From contig JAJYLQ010000031.1 of NCBI GenBank assembly GCA_021787595.1, positions 1-37,808 of the forward strand: a stretch of DNA of 37,808 nt, read 5' to 3'. A model generated the notes under the pieces. That model did not search any database and was not told the origin of the DNA. It worked only from the letters and a program-made list of their open reading frames with translations. Numbering within the stretch: position 1 is the first letter of the stretch; every line of letters starts with the position of its first letter. Shown in pieces: positions 16,650 through 25,677 of the stretch. This DNA comes from Chloroflexota bacterium (lineage in GTDB: Bacteria > Chloroflexota > Anaerolineae > Anaerolineales > Villigracilaceae). A program made the position numbers and the translations under genes.

Positions 16650-19233
16650 TTGCTCTGCCCTTCTTCGATGATTTGACTTTCTTGCTTACAGCGGCCTTTT
16701 CATCTCCATGGGGCGGCGGCGCTTCGAGCGCGGCATTCAACACATCATCCACCGTTTCGACAAAAACGAACTGCATGGATTTCTTGATCTCCTCCGGCAC
16801 ATCGTCCAGGTCATATTTGTTGCGCTTCGGCAAAATCACCGTCTCAAGTCCGTTGCGATGCGCGGCCAATACCTTTTCCTTGAGTCCGCCGATCGGCAGA
16901 ACCTGGCCGCGCAGCGTGATCTCGCCGGTCATTCCCAAATGCGGCCTGACCTTGCGCCCCAAGATCAAAGATACCAGCGCGGTGGCCATCGTCACGCCTG
17001 CGGACGGTCCATCTTTGGGCGAAGCGCCCGCGGGAATATGCAGGTGAATATCGTTCTTATCGAAGAACTCGGCAGGGATGCCAAATTGTTCGGCGCGCGA
17101 GCGGACATACGAAAGCGCGGCGCGCGCCGACTCCTGCATCACGTTCCCGACCGAACCTGTCACCTGGAAGCCGCGTCCGCCGGGCATGCGCGTCGCTTCG
17201 ACGAAAAGAACGTCGCCGCCAAACGGCGTGTATGCCAATCCCGGCACAATTCCCGGAAGCGAAGTGCGTTCATTTAATTCTTCCGGCCCAAGGAAGATCG
17301 GATGCTCGAGAAATTCTTCGACCAACTCCGGTGTGATATCGAACTTTTTGCCTTTGCCTTCCGCGATCCGCGTCCCGACCTTGCGGCAGACTGCGCCGAT
17401 CTTTCGCTCGAGACTGCGGACGCCTGCTTCACGCGTGTATTCGCGGATGATCTTCTGCAGGGACTCATCGCTGAAACTGACTTCGTCCGTGTGTAAACCA
17501 TTCTCACGGATTTGCCGGGGGATGAGATAGCCCTTGGCAATCGCAATCTTTTCGCTGTCCGTGTAACCGGAAAGATAGATCACTTCCATGCGGTCATACA
17601 GCGGGCCGGGAATCGTTTCGGCGGTATTGGCTGTTGTAATGAAGAAGACCTGCGAAAGATCGTAAGCGACTTCCAGATAATTGTCACGGAATTCGCTGTT
17701 CTGTTCCGGATCGAGAACTTCCAGCAAAGCCGAAGCCGGATCGCCGTGATAATCGAAGGTGAGCTTGTCCACTTCATCCAGCATGAAAACAGGATTCTTG
17801 GATTCGATGCGCCTCAAGGATTGCAAAATACGCCCCGGCAACGCGCCGATGTACGTGCGCCGATGCCCGCGGATTTCAGCTTCATCGCGCACGCCGCCCA
17901 GCGAGGCGCGGATGAACTTGCGTCCCATGGCGCGCGCAATGGATTGACCGAGCGATGTTTTTCCCACACCGGGCGGACCAATGAAGCATAAGATAACGCC
18001 TTCGCGCTCGCGCCGGATCAGATCTTTGGGCGCTTCTTTTGCCTCATCCTTACGATCCAGCCGCAATTTGCGAACGGCCAGAAATTCGAGGATGCGATCC
18101 TTGACATCTTCCAGGCCGTAATGATCGGCGTTCAAAATTTCGCGCGCATGAGAAATATCGAGATTATCTTCGGTGGACTTCGACCACGGCACCGAAACGA
18201 GCCAATCGAGATATGTTCTGATCACGCCATATTCCGCGGCCGTGCTCGACAGGCGCGACAACCGATCCAATTCGCGGCGCGCCTGCTTATCGGCCTCTTC
18301 CGGCATTTTCGCTTCGTCAATCTTCCTGCGGAAATCTTCGACCTCGGCAGCCTGTTCATCCTTCTCGCCAAGTTCCTTTTGGATGGCCTTCATCTGCTCG
18401 CGCAGGAAATATTCGCGCTGGACCTTTTCGATCTCGCCGCGCGCTTCGTTCTGGATCTTTTGCCCAAGCGACAAAACCTCCGCTTCGCGCACGAGCAGGC
18501 CGATCAGCTTGCGTAATTTCTCGCCGGCGGAATCGATCTCCAGAAGTTCCTGCGAGTCTTTCAAGTCCATACGCTGGAAATTGGCAATCGTATAAACGGT
18601 TTGAAGCGGATCTTCGAGCGACGTGATCGAATTGACCAGCTCCTCCGGGAACGAAGGAATCATTTGTGTGATCTGCTGGAATTGATCGCGGGCGTTGCGC
18701 GCCAGCGCGTCGATCTCCAAACCTTCTTCCATCTTTTCCGGCGCGAGTTCGATCTTCGCTTTTAGATACGGTTCTTCTTCGACAAACTCGCCAAGCCGAA
18801 AACGATCCATGCCTTGGACCAATAAACGAATCGTTCCATCCGGCGCGCGCAGCAAACGATGCACCGTTGCGATCACGCCGACTTTATACAAATCCTCCGG
18901 CCCCGGCGATTCCAAATCGGGATTCGTCGCGGCCACGAGTCCGACCAGTTTATCGGCAGCCACCACATCGTCCACGAGCCGGACCGAACGCGGCTGGCCC
19001 ACCGTCAGCGGCACAGCCGTCTGCGGATAAACCACAACCCCGCGCAGCGGCAGGATCGGCAGGACATCCGGATACTTTGGCGCTTCATCTTTCGACTCGG
19101 CCCGCTCGACCGGCTCGTCCTTTTTGTTGAATCGCGAAAAGACCGACGGCACGAGCATCTTCAGCTCGTCATCAGATGCGCCAATCCATTCGAAAAGCTC
19201 GGCCATGCTGGTTTGCCAACGCGTTGCAGGCAT
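16621..19233 (-). CDS. lon: ATP-dependent protease Lon
   Basis: Hexameric AAA+ serine protease that degrades damaged and regulatory proteins in the cytosol. The protein has 870 residues: an N-terminal extension (1-53), the substrate-binding LON domain (about 55-250), coiled coil (250-330), AAA+ module with Walker A GPPGVGKT (419-426) and Walker B FMLDEVD (483-489), and the protease domain with Ser744 (KDGPSAG) and Lys787 (GGLKEK). The Lys/Ser-rich C-terminal tail (845-870) is longer than usual. Its ATG overlaps the hsp20 stop by one base (TAATG). Pairing a small chaperone with Lon fits a protein-damage operon. Standard bacterial Lon, not the membrane archaeal type. Confidence 0.97.
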   Translation of the reverse strand: MPATRWQTSMAELFEWIGASDDELKMLVPSVFSRFNKKDEPVERAESKDEAPKYPDVLPILPLRGVVVYPQTAVPLTVGQPRSVRLVDDVVAADKLVGLVAATNPDLESPGPEDLYKVGVIATVHRLLRAPDGTIRLLVQGMDRFRLGEFVEEEPYLKAKIELAPEKMEEGLEIDALARNARDQFQQITQMIPSFPEELVNSITSLEDPLQTVYTIANFQRMDLKDSQELLEIDSAGEKLRKLIGLLVREAEVLSLGQKIQNEARGEIEKVQREYFLREQMKAIQKELGEKDEQAAEVEDFRRKIDEAKMPEEADKQARRELDRLSRLSSTAAEYGVIRTYLDWLVSVPWSKSTEDNLDISHAREILNADHYGLEDVKDRILEFLAVRKLRLDRKDEAKEAPKDLIRREREGVILCFIGPPGVGKTSLGQSIARAMGRKFIRASLGGVRDEAEIRGHRRTYIGALPGRILQSLRRIESKNPVFMLDEVDKLTFDYHGDPASALLEVLDPEQNSEFRDNYLEVAYDLSQVFFITTANTAETIPGPLYDRMEVIYLSGYTDSEKIAIAKGYLIPRQIRENGLHTDEVSFSDESLQKIIREYTREAGVRSLERKIGAVCRKVGTRIAEGKGKKFDITPELVEEFLEHPIFLGPEELNERTSLPGIVPGLAYTPFGGDVLFVEATRMPGGRGFQVTGSVGNVMQESARAALSYVRSRAEQFGIPAEFFDKNDIHLHIPAGASPKDGPSAGVTMATALVSLILGRKVRPHLGMTGEITLRGQVLPIGGLKEKVLAAHRNGLETVILPKRNKYDLDDVPEEIKKSMQFVFVETVDDVLNAALEAPPPHGDEKAAVSKKVKSSKKGRANGKSHAGGR

Positions 19234-19634
19234 TATTCCGTCTTCGCTTCCGTTGTTTTTAGTTTCGGCATGATCACAGTCAGGAAGCCGTCGTGATATT
19301 CCGCGGTGGACGCATCCAGGTCAACCGGACCGGGGATGCCAACCGCCGTCGAGAATTTTCCAAAACGAATTTCCATTTGATGATAAGCGCGTCGTTCCGC
19401 GACATCGGGACGGACTCCGTTTACAAGCAGGAACCCGCCCTCGAACGCGACCTCGAAATCGGCTTCGCGCATCCCGGCTGCTTCCACGCGGACAACGTAT
19501 TCGTTCCCGGTCTCGTACATGTCCGTTGGCGGACTCCACACGCCTGCGCTCACCTGCCAACTGACCGCGTGAAGGATTTCGCGTCGCCGTTCGGTCAGCG
19601 TCACCGTTTCGGATCTTCTTATCACGGTTGTCAT
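19233..19634 (-). CDS. Hsp20/alpha-crystallin small heat-shock protein
   Basis: ATP-independent holdase of 133 residues with a complete alpha-crystallin domain: [21 protein letters not shown] at its beginning, the central [19 protein letters not shown], and the C-terminal strands with [12 protein letters not shown]. The classic IxI tail motif is not obvious. A strong ribosome site (AAGGAGC) precedes the ATG. It leads the cluster that continues into lon with a one-base stop/start overlap. A hairpin lies between it and tpx. I see no CIRCE or other heat-shock operator upstream. Confidence 0.93.
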   Translation of the reverse strand: MTTVIRRSETVTLTERRREILHAVSWQVSAGVWSPPTDMYETGNEYVVRVEAAGMREADFEVAFEGGFLLVNGVRPDVAERRAYHQMEIRFGKFSTAVGIPGPVDLDASTAEYHDGFLTVIMPKLKTTEAKTE

Positions 19635-19661
19635 AGCTTGCTCCTTATTCGTAACGAAAGA

Positions 19662-19687
19662 ACTGCGATGATCGGAATCATCGCAGT
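19662..19687 (-). terminator. Hairpin between tpx and hsp20
   Basis: A perfect 11-bp inverted repeat with a 4-base loop, followed on the minus strand by TCTTTCGTT. The T tract is weak, so it may be a partial terminator that reduces read-through from tpx into hsp20-lon. Confidence 0.6.
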
Positions 19688-19691
19688 GTGT

Positions 19692-20216
19692 TCACTTCAA
19701 TGCTTTCTTTGCGGCTTCCAAAACTTCCGCGTAATTCGGCTCATCGCCGAGGGCCGGCATGTAAGCCGCGTAGGTCACCTTGTTATTTTTATCAACGACG
19801 AATACCGCGCGGCGCAGGATGCGCCGCTCCTTAATCAACACGCCGTATTTCTCGCCAAAGTCCGCGCTCATGTGATCCGAGAGCGTCATCACCTGATCCA
19901 CGCCTGCCGCGCCGCACCAGCGTTTCTGAGCAAAAGGCAGATCGGTGCTGATAACTTCGATGGCAATATCCCTGCTCAACGAGGCGGCTTCCTGATTGAA
20001 CCGGCGTGTTTCGCGGTCGCAAACTTCGGTGTCCAGCGATGGAACCGCTGCAAGGATGCGGACCTTCCCTTCGGTATCCGCCAGCCCGCGCTTGAGCGAC
20101 CAATCCAAAGCATGAACCGCAAAATCAGGCGCGGTCTGTCCGACCTTGATATCGCTGCCGATCACAGTGGCCTCCCGGCCGCCAACTTTGATCAAGCCAA
20201 CTCTTTCCGTAGTCAT
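19692..20216 (-). CDS. tpx: Thiol peroxidase (atypical 2-Cys peroxiredoxin)
   Basis: Reduces hydrogen peroxide and organic peroxides using thioredoxin. The 174-residue protein carries the peroxidatic Cys66 in VPSLDTEVCDRETR and the resolving Cys101 in QKRWCGAAG. The Tpx-specific C-terminus with YVxALxxEPNY-like sequence (MPALGDEPNYAEVLEAAKKAL) is also present. The ribosome site AGGAGAG supports the start. Downstream is the hairpin before hsp20; upstream is a tRNA gene on the same strand. Electrons may come from the Grx-TrxR fusion at 30699-31916, but that is inference. Confidence 0.95.
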   Translation of the reverse strand: MTTERVGLIKVGGREATVIGSDIKVGQTAPDFAVHALDWSLKRGLADTEGKVRILAAVPSLDTEVCDRETRRFNQEAASLSRDIAIEVISTDLPFAQKRWCGAAGVDQVMTLSDHMSADFGEKYGVLIKERRILRRAVFVVDKNNKVTYAAYMPALGDEPNYAEVLEAAKKALK

Positions 20217-20258
20217 AATTCTCTCCTATTTTGAACCAGTAATTGTTTCTTGCCTCAG

Positions 20259-20331
20259 CGCCCCTGCCGAGATTCGAACTCGGAACCTCCTGCTTAGAAG
20301 GCAGTTGCTCTGTCCGTTGAGCTACAGGGGC
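20259..20331 (-). tRNA. tRNA-Arg(TCT)
   Basis: A cloverleaf can be drawn on the minus strand: acceptor GCCCCTG pairing with CAGGGGC, D arm GCTC...GAGC, anticodon loop CTTCTAA with anticodon TCT (reads AGA), and T arm CCGAG-TTCGAAT-CTCGG. Seventy-three bases including discriminator G; the CCA end is not encoded. The outermost anticodon-stem pair (A27-G43) is mismatched. It lies 6 bases after the stop of the unknown gene at 20338. Confidence 0.93.
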
Positions 20332-20337
20332 ATCGGG

Positions 20338-20799
20338 TCAGGCCTCGGATGCCGCGACCGCATCCACACGCTCTTCCGGTTTCGAGGCCGTGACCGGCCT
20401 CAAGCCTCGATACACGCGCGGGCCGGTGAGGGTTCTCAAAATGGTCTCCGCCGGGCGGTTGAGCTTCTTCGATAAATCCGCGGCGCTCATCGGCTGGTTT
20501 CCACTCACAAGAAAATTGCGGAAGACCGCCTCGACCACCGTCGTATGTTCGGTTACAAAATCAGGCTGCAGCGCGCAATGACTCATCAAGGCATGTTGGA
20601 TGCCGTCCACCGGCTTGACTTCGGCGGTCAGCGGATCAACCCAGTCAATCGTTGCGCCTTCCTGTAGATCTGCAAGCGCCTGCTGGTGTTCCGCGCACAA
20701 CAAAGAGCGAAGATAAACATGCCAATCGCGGTCGTTCTTTTCCCACCACGCAAAGTCAATGTGGAATGGCGTCTGGATGCCCGGTTTAAGCAGGCTCAT
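20338..20799 (-). CDS. Unknown protein, partner of the winged-helix-like gene upstream
   Basis: I do not recognise this 153-residue protein. The first half is rich in Trp, His and Cys (TPFHIDFAWWEKNDRDWHVYL, WVDPLTAEVKPVDGIQHAL, SHCALQPDFVTEHTT). The second half contains a helix-turn-helix-like stretch (MSAADLSKKLNRPAETILRTL) followed by RVYRGLRPV. The start at 20799 is chosen because GGAGAG sits just before it; a longer in-frame start at 20841 lacks a ribosome site. It overlaps the upstream gene by 14 bases, so the two are coupled. No membrane segment or signal. DNA or RNA binding is a guess from the helical segment. Confidence 0.7.
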   Translation of the reverse strand: MSLLKPGIQTPFHIDFAWWEKNDRDWHVYLRSLLCAEHQQALADLQEGATIDWVDPLTAEVKPVDGIQHALMSHCALQPDFVTEHTTVVEAVFRNFLVSGNQPMSAADLSKKLNRPAETILRTLTGPRVYRGLRPVTASKPEERVDAVAASEA

Positions 20800-22360
20800 T
20801 TTCACTCTCCAGACGGAAATGCAGATCGCCAACATGGACAAAGCGCGACTGGCTGGCCAGCAGGGCGAACAGCGGCGCAGGCGGAACGCGGCGCACCAGA
20901 TTCATGGCCGCATAGAGTTCCTGCGCGTGGACATGGCCCTGCGGAGTTAACTTCGTTAATTCGCGCATCATCGAGACGACCAATTCCTCGAAAGGCCGCT
21001 TCTTTTCCCAAAGCGGGTCGAGCACTTTAAAATCAGAAACATAAATCGCCATGCGGTCATTGAATTCTGCGGTAATGGGCTGTTTGAGCATCGCAAAGAC
21101 CAGCCCGCCATCCGCGCCGACGATCAGGGTGCGAATCCAATCCTTTGCGGATTTTTGAGTCTTGGCTTCGATGATGACTTCGCCGGGCTTTTGTCCGCGC
21201 CGGACAGCAATCAGACTTCCCGGCATCAATTGATGAGACTTATACCATTCGCGCAGGCCAAAAACGTAATGCTGCTCGCGCACCACCCAGCCCGGAATCT
21301 TCAACCCGGATTTGGCGTCCACCAGCGTGAAGCGGACACGCGGCGATTCATACGCGGTCGGGAACAAAGTCCGCGTACGGGCTGAGAGCGGAAGAGTCCC
21401 GGCGCGCAAATGCGGGTAAATCAAACTGATCGTAACTTCCCTGACATCTTTATGCTCGACATTATCGCTTTCGCTCAACTCATCGTCCAGTTGAAATTCG
21501 AGTTTCCTCATCGAATCGAGCAATGCAGATGGGTCGTAATCAACCTTCGAATAGCGAAGGAAAGTTGGAACTTCGCGCACACCATCCGGCTCAAGCCGGC
21601 GCAGACACCAAAGCACCTGCCCGGCAGGGCCGACTTCATCGAAGCGGTTGTCACTCTGCAGGGCATAATTCATGGAAAACTCGGCCAGCTTCGGATTGAC
21701 ACCAGAAGGCAGTTCGACATCCTTCAACAAAACCGAGACGGGCTGCGGCTCGCCCTGCGCCATATCCAGGACGGCTTCCGCCAGATTCAGGTTGCCCTCG
21801 TTGACATCCACCAGCAAACCGCGCGGGAACCATTTCCCCGCGATCTTGACGAGGCCCTCGTCATGCTCAAAGGCCGCTTCGAGTTTCTTTTCGATGTCCG
21901 TTCCGAATTCATGCAAAATAACTTCGGGCTCCAAACTCTCATCTTCGGCGGCCGCCGCATTTTCATCGTTCAAGGCGTGCTGCGCCAAACCAGACGCAAA
22001 CATCCGCTGCGCGCCATCTTTCATCGAAACGGTAATAACATCGAACGATTCGATATCCGGATTCACTCCCTGACGAACAGCGGTCACCTTTCCGGGCCGC
22101 CAATCCAACGCAGGAAACACCAACTCATCGCCTGCGACATATTTCTCCTTTGGAAAATAGGTCTTGCCGCCCGCCTGGCGCAGTTTTGCCTGGGCATCGC
22201 GCTCGGACTTGACTCGTGTCGCGACGAACACCGCCGCCAGATCATGCGCGGTCAACGGCGTTTCGAGTTCGAACAAATGGGTGTGCAGGGATTCGACGTC
22301 TTGCTTCGTGACCTGGAGATTCTTCCAGTAATCTGCTGGTAAGGAAAAATTACTTGCCAT
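20786..22360 (-). CDS. Unknown protein with winged-helix-like ends
   Basis: A 524-residue soluble protein I cannot assign to a named family. Residues 1-60 (ADYWKNLQVTKQDVESLHTH, then LTAHDLAAVFVATRV) look like a winged helix. Residues 65-130 form a beta-rich module (YFPKEKYVAGDELVFPALDW, GKVTAVRQG) that may be a small barrel. An acidic linker follows near 135-165. The middle is mixed alpha/beta. The C-terminal 60 residues again look helical and HARE-like (FEELVVSMMRELTKLTPQGHVHAQELY). The architecture suggests a nucleic-acid or transcription-associated factor, but no catalytic motif is visible. It has its own promoter-like element and overlaps the next gene. Confidence 0.8.
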   Translation of the reverse strand: MASNFSLPADYWKNLQVTKQDVESLHTHLFELETPLTAHDLAAVFVATRVKSERDAQAKLRQAGGKTYFPKEKYVAGDELVFPALDWRPGKVTAVRQGVNPDIESFDVITVSMKDGAQRMFASGLAQHALNDENAAAAEDESLEPEVILHEFGTDIEKKLEAAFEHDEGLVKIAGKWFPRGLLVDVNEGNLNLAEAVLDMAQGEPQPVSVLLKDVELPSGVNPKLAEFSMNYALQSDNRFDEVGPAGQVLWCLRRLEPDGVREVPTFLRYSKVDYDPSALLDSMRKLEFQLDDELSESDNVEHKDVREVTISLIYPHLRAGTLPLSARTRTLFPTAYESPRVRFTLVDAKSGLKIPGWVVREQHYVFGLREWYKSHQLMPGSLIAVRRGQKPGEVIIEAKTQKSAKDWIRTLIVGADGGLVFAMLKQPITAEFNDRMAIYVSDFKVLDPLWEKKRPFEELVVSMMRELTKLTPQGHVHAQELYAAMNLVRRVPPAPLFALLASQSRFVHVGDLHFRLESENEPA

Positions 22361-22400
22361 AGAGTCCTTGTTGCTGTGGAGTGCACCAATGTGCTTTGCA

Positions 22401-22431
22401 ATTATACACTACCTTATAACTTTATCTTCAA
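22401..22431 (-). promoter_or_regulatory. Candidate promoter of the winged-helix-like gene pair
   Basis: On the minus strand TTGAAG (22426-22431) and a consensus TATAAT (22401-22406) are 19 bases apart. The spacing is long but the -10 is exact. The -35 lies inside the end of the exonuclease gene. The start codon is 41 bases beyond the -10. Confidence 0.45.
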
Positions 22432-22932
22432 TTTTAGATGTTCCTTCATATACAACAGTGCTTCAGCATTCCCAATCGCATCATCAAGCGGGTTATGTGT
22501 GTGACGAGTCTTCCGCAAACCCTTGAAATTTTTCGATGTGTCAGCGGCCAGGCCTTTATATAGCGAGCCAAGATTCATCGAACTGTGTCCAAAGGGATTC
22601 CCGCCAACAAAGTGATGGAAATACCAGTTGATAAAACTCCAGTCAAAGCCATTGTTATCAGAAACAAAGACTGGTTTTTCTTTTGTGATTGAATGCAACC
22701 AATCTCTAAATCCAAACATCACGGCTGATGGATCATCAAACTTCAATGTTTCGTCGCGCGTATAGCCGGAAATTTTCAGCGCATCCGGAATCCACCGATC
22801 AGAAACTGGCTTCAATTTTCGGAAGCATGTTTTGTCGAGTTGAGCATCCACAGCGACCGCGCCAAAACAAATCATCGAGTAATCGCCGGGAATCGGACCA
22901 TCCGATTCGATATCAACCATGATGTATGTCAT
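22414..22932 (-). CDS. DEDDh-type 3'-5' exonuclease
   Basis: RNase H-fold exonuclease of 172 residues. The metal ligands can be followed: Asp7 and Glu9 in IMVDIESDG, an Asp in VSDNNGFDWSF (92 or 97), and His plus Asp in RHTHNPLDDAIGNAEAL (His146, Asp151). The protein is the size of stand-alone oligoribonuclease/ExoX-like enzymes and resembles the Rv2179c-type exoribonuclease group. Substrate (RNA or DNA) cannot be decided. It is divergent from the GntR gene and precedes the two-gene unknown module by 53 bases on the same strand, which may be functionally meaningful or chance. Confidence 0.88.
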   Translation of the reverse strand: MTYIMVDIESDGPIPGDYSMICFGAVAVDAQLDKTCFRKLKPVSDRWIPDALKISGYTRDETLKFDDPSAVMFGFRDWLHSITKEKPVFVSDNNGFDWSFINWYFHHFVGGNPFGHSSMNLGSLYKGLAADTSKNFKGLRKTRHTHNPLDDAIGNAEALLYMKEHLKLKIKL

Positions 22933-22954
22933 AGTATCTTGTGCAAATCATTCC

Positions 22955-22983
22955 TTGACGCGCGTTTTTTCCGGTATTATACT
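22955..22983 (+). promoter_or_regulatory. Strong sigma-70-type promoter of the gntR-korAB locus
   Basis: TTGACG (22955-22960) and TATACT (22978-22983) at ideal 17-base spacing. Transcription should begin near 22990, leaving a 28-base leader. The leader contains the direct repeat ATCAGA-TTA-ATCAGA, a possible regulator site. Confidence 0.75.
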
Positions 22984-23017
22984 ACATTCCTACGAATTAT
23001 CAGATTAATCAGACAGT

Positions 23018-23692
23018 ATGCTTCGCGAACGTCTTTCCTTCGACATCTCAGAATTCCTTCACTACCTCGCTTCACATCAGGAAGCCAACGGTGGGCTTCC
23101 GCCTTTATCGGATTTAGCGGCTGAACTCGGCATCAGCGTTGCCGCGTTGCGGGAGCAGCTCGAAGTTGCGCGCGCGCTCGGTTTGGTGGAAGTCCGGCCG
23201 CGCACCGGAACGAGGCGCCTTTCCTACACGTTCATGCCGGCCGTCCGGCAGAGTCTTCGTTATGCATTGGCGCTCAACGATGGCTACTTCCAAAAGTTTT
23301 CAGAATTACGCAATCACCTTGAAGCCGCATATTGGAACGAAGCAGCCGGGAAATTAACAGCAGAAGACAAAGGCGAACTCAAAACGCTGATCGCGCGCGC
23401 AACAGAAAAATTGCGCAACAATCCGGTGCAGGTTCCCCACGAAGAGCATCGCAAATTGCATTTATTGATCTATAGCCGGCTCAACAATCCATTCGTGGCC
23501 GGCATCCTTGAAGCTTACTGGGATGCATACGAAGCGGTTGGGCTAAACATGTACGCAGGCAGCATTGATTATCTGCACGAGGTATGGGGATACCACGCGC
23601 GGATGGTCGAAAGCATCTGCAATGGAAATTACGAGGCGGGACGCCAGGCGCTCATCGAGCACATTGATCTGCTTGCCCAGCGTCCGTCTTGA
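23018..23692 (+). CDS. GntR-family regulator (FadR/FCD type)
   Basis: Ligand-responsive DNA-binding regulator of 224 residues. Residues 1-70 are a winged helix-turn-helix (LSDLAAELGISVAALREQLEV, ending in the wing VEVRPRTGTRRLSY). Residues 85-220 are an all-helical FCD-like effector domain, with His residues (EEHRKLHLLIY, YHARMVESI) placed like the metal ligands of that domain. It lies 15 bases before korA on the same strand and under the promoter at 22955-22983. It probably controls this operon in response to an organic acid; the ligand is not readable. Confidence 0.88.
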   Translation: MLRERLSFDISEFLHYLASHQEANGGLPPLSDLAAELGISVAALREQLEVARALGLVEVRPRTGTRRLSYTFMPAVRQSLRYALALNDGYFQKFSELRNHLEAAYWNEAAGKLTAEDKGELKTLIARATEKLRNNPVQVPHEEHRKLHLLIYSRLNNPFVAGILEAYWDAYEAVGLNMYAGSIDYLHEVWGYHARMVESICNGNYEAGRQALIEHIDLLAQRPS

Positions 23693-23707
23693 ATCCAAAG
23701 GAGAATC

Positions 23708-25675
23708 ATGGCTAGCAAAGTGGTAAACGATTTTTCGATCATCGTTGGCACCGTGAACGGCTCCGGCAGTTCCACCGCCAACAACACCATCCTGCGCGCG
23801 CTTTTCAAGATGGGCATCCCTGTTTCGGGAAAGAATCTTTTCCCATCGAACATCCAGGGCCTACCGACGTGGTACACGATCCGTATCAGCAAGGACGGAT
23901 TCACGGCCCGGCGCGACGAGCAGGAAATCGTGGTGGCGATGAATCCCGCATCGTTCGCGCGGGATCTGGCCTCGGTCGTGCCCGGCGGGGCTTTTTTCTA
24001 CGCTGACGATATCAAGCAGCCCATCACGCGCGCAGACATTGCCGCCTACCCAATGCCCGTCAAACAGATCGTAAAAAGCGATCCCAATGTTCCATCGGAT
24101 TACCGCGACCTGGTTGGCAACATGGTTTACGTCGGTGTGCTTGCGACCATGCTCGGCATCAGCCTCGACGCAATCCAAGCCGCATTGAACTTCCATTTCA
24201 AAGGCAAACAAAAACCGATTGACATGAACTTCAACACGGTGAAGGCCGCGGCGGAATGGGCAAAGGCCAATCTCGAAAAGAAAGATCCGTTCCACGTCGA
24301 AGCAATGAACAAGACCGAAGGCATGATCATGGCCGACGGCAACACCGCTGCCGCCATCGGTTCGATCTTCGGAGGCATTCAATTCGCGGCGTGGTATCCG
24401 ATCACACCCGCATCTTCATTGGCCGAATCTTTGAATGAATACCTGCCTGAACTCCGCAAGCGCGAAGACGGCAAACATACGTATGCCGTCGTTCAAGCGG
24501 AAGACGAGCTGGCCGCCATTGGCATGGCCATCGGCGCGGGCTGGAGCGGACTCCGCTCCATGACGTCCACTTCGGGTCCGGGCCTGAGCCTGATGACCGA
24601 ATTCGCAGGGCTGGCCTATTACACGGAAGTCCCGATCGTGGTCTGGGATGTGCAGCGCATCGGCCCGTCCACCGGTTTGCCGACGCGCACATCCCAGGGC
24701 GATTTGACCTTTGTCAACTTCATGGGTCATGGCGACACGCAGCAAATCATTCTCCTGCCCGGCAACGTAAACGAATGCTTCGAGTTTGGCTGGCGCGCCT
24801 TCGATGTGGCCGAACACATGCAAACGCCGGTGTTCGTTTTGAGCGACCTCGACATGGGTATGAACCAATGGATGAGCAGGCCATTCGAATATCCCAAAAC
24901 GCCGATGGATCGCGGCAAGGTTATATGGGAGCAAGACCTGGAAGAACTTAAAGGCAACTGGGGCCGTTATCTCGATAAAGACGGCGATGGAGTTCCCTAC
25001 CGGACCGTGCCGGGCAACAAGAGTCCGTTGAGCGCCTATTTCACGCGCGGAACCGGGCACGACGAATACGCAAAATACAGCGAAGAAGCGCCCGTCTGGC
25101 ATCGCAACATGGAACGGCTCAAGAAAAAATATAACACGGCAAGGGCCTACGTCCCAAAGCCGGTGCTACATCCGATGAAAGGCGCGACCGTTGGCATCAT
25201 CGGATTCGGTTCGACGGAAGCCGCGATTCTCGAAGCGCAGCATCAATTGGCGGCGGAACATAATATCAAAGCCGACTTCCTGCGCGTGCGCGCGGTACCT
25301 TTCACGAAAGAAATCGAGGCGTTCATCAAGCAATACGACGAAGTCTTCGTCGTCGAAATGGACCGGGACGGACAATTGAATCAACTGCTTACGATTGAAT
25401 ATCCTGAACACGCCATGCGATTCAAATCGGTTGCGTTCGGCGACGGCATGCCTGCATCGGCCAGGTGGGTACGCGAAGGGATTTTGGCGAAGTTCGAAAC
25501 GGTCAAACCATCAGCGGCGAAGAAAGCCGCGAAAACGGCAGCCGCTGCCAGACCTGCGCTGAACAAAGCCGAAGCGTCCAGGAAAGAAGCGAAGCTGAAG
25601 AAAACCGCGACGAAAACAAAGCCCGCGGGCAAAACGTCCAAAGGCAAGAAGCAAGAAGCAAATAGGAGTAGATGA
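23708..25675 (+). CDS. korA: 2-oxoacid:ferredoxin oxidoreductase, fused gamma-alpha subunit
   Basis: Large subunit of a two-subunit oxoacid oxidoreductase, oxidising a 2-oxoacid plus CoA to acyl-CoA with reduction of ferredoxin. Residues 1-185 are the gamma domain (IIVGTVNGSGSSTANNTIL). The alpha part begins near 200 and has the hallmark YPITPAS (230-236), followed by the CoA-binding and C-terminal transketolase-like regions. The preferred substrate (2-oxoglutarate, pyruvate or branched-chain) cannot be fixed; the kor symbol follows the KorAB architecture. Residues 601-655 form a Lys/Ala/Thr-rich tail unlike the rest of the enzyme. Ribosome site AAAGGAG. It is directly followed by korB. Confidence 0.9.
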   Translation: MASKVVNDFSIIVGTVNGSGSSTANNTILRALFKMGIPVSGKNLFPSNIQGLPTWYTIRISKDGFTARRDEQEIVVAMNPASFARDLASVVPGGAFFYADDIKQPITRADIAAYPMPVKQIVKSDPNVPSDYRDLVGNMVYVGVLATMLGISLDAIQAALNFHFKGKQKPIDMNFNTVKAAAEWAKANLEKKDPFHVEAMNKTEGMIMADGNTAAAIGSIFGGIQFAAWYPITPASSLAESLNEYLPELRKREDGKHTYAVVQAEDELAAIGMAIGAGWSGLRSMTSTSGPGLSLMTEFAGLAYYTEVPIVVWDVQRIGPSTGLPTRTSQGDLTFVNFMGHGDTQQIILLPGNVNECFEFGWRAFDVAEHMQTPVFVLSDLDMGMNQWMSRPFEYPKTPMDRGKVIWEQDLEELKGNWGRYLDKDGDGVPYRTVPGNKSPLSAYFTRGTGHDEYAKYSEEAPVWHRNMERLKKKYNTARAYVPKPVLHPMKGATVGIIGFGSTEAAILEAQHQLAAEHNIKADFLRVRAVPFTKEIEAFIKQYDEVFVVEMDRDGQLNQLLTIEYPEHAMRFKSVAFGDGMPASARWVREGILAKFETVKPSAAKKAAKTAAAARPALNKAEASRKEAKLKKTATKTKPAGKTSKGKKQEANRSR

Positions 25676-25677
25676 AA

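Noticed and set aside
22414-22932. DnaQ epsilon subunit of DNA polymerase III
   Set aside because: The protein is short, lacks the epsilon C-terminal region, and its motifs fit stand-alone DEDDh exonucleases better.
20786-22932. Toxin-antitoxin or phage-defence system
   Set aside because: Neither unknown protein shows a toxin, nuclease or helicase motif; proximity to an exonuclease alone is not enough.
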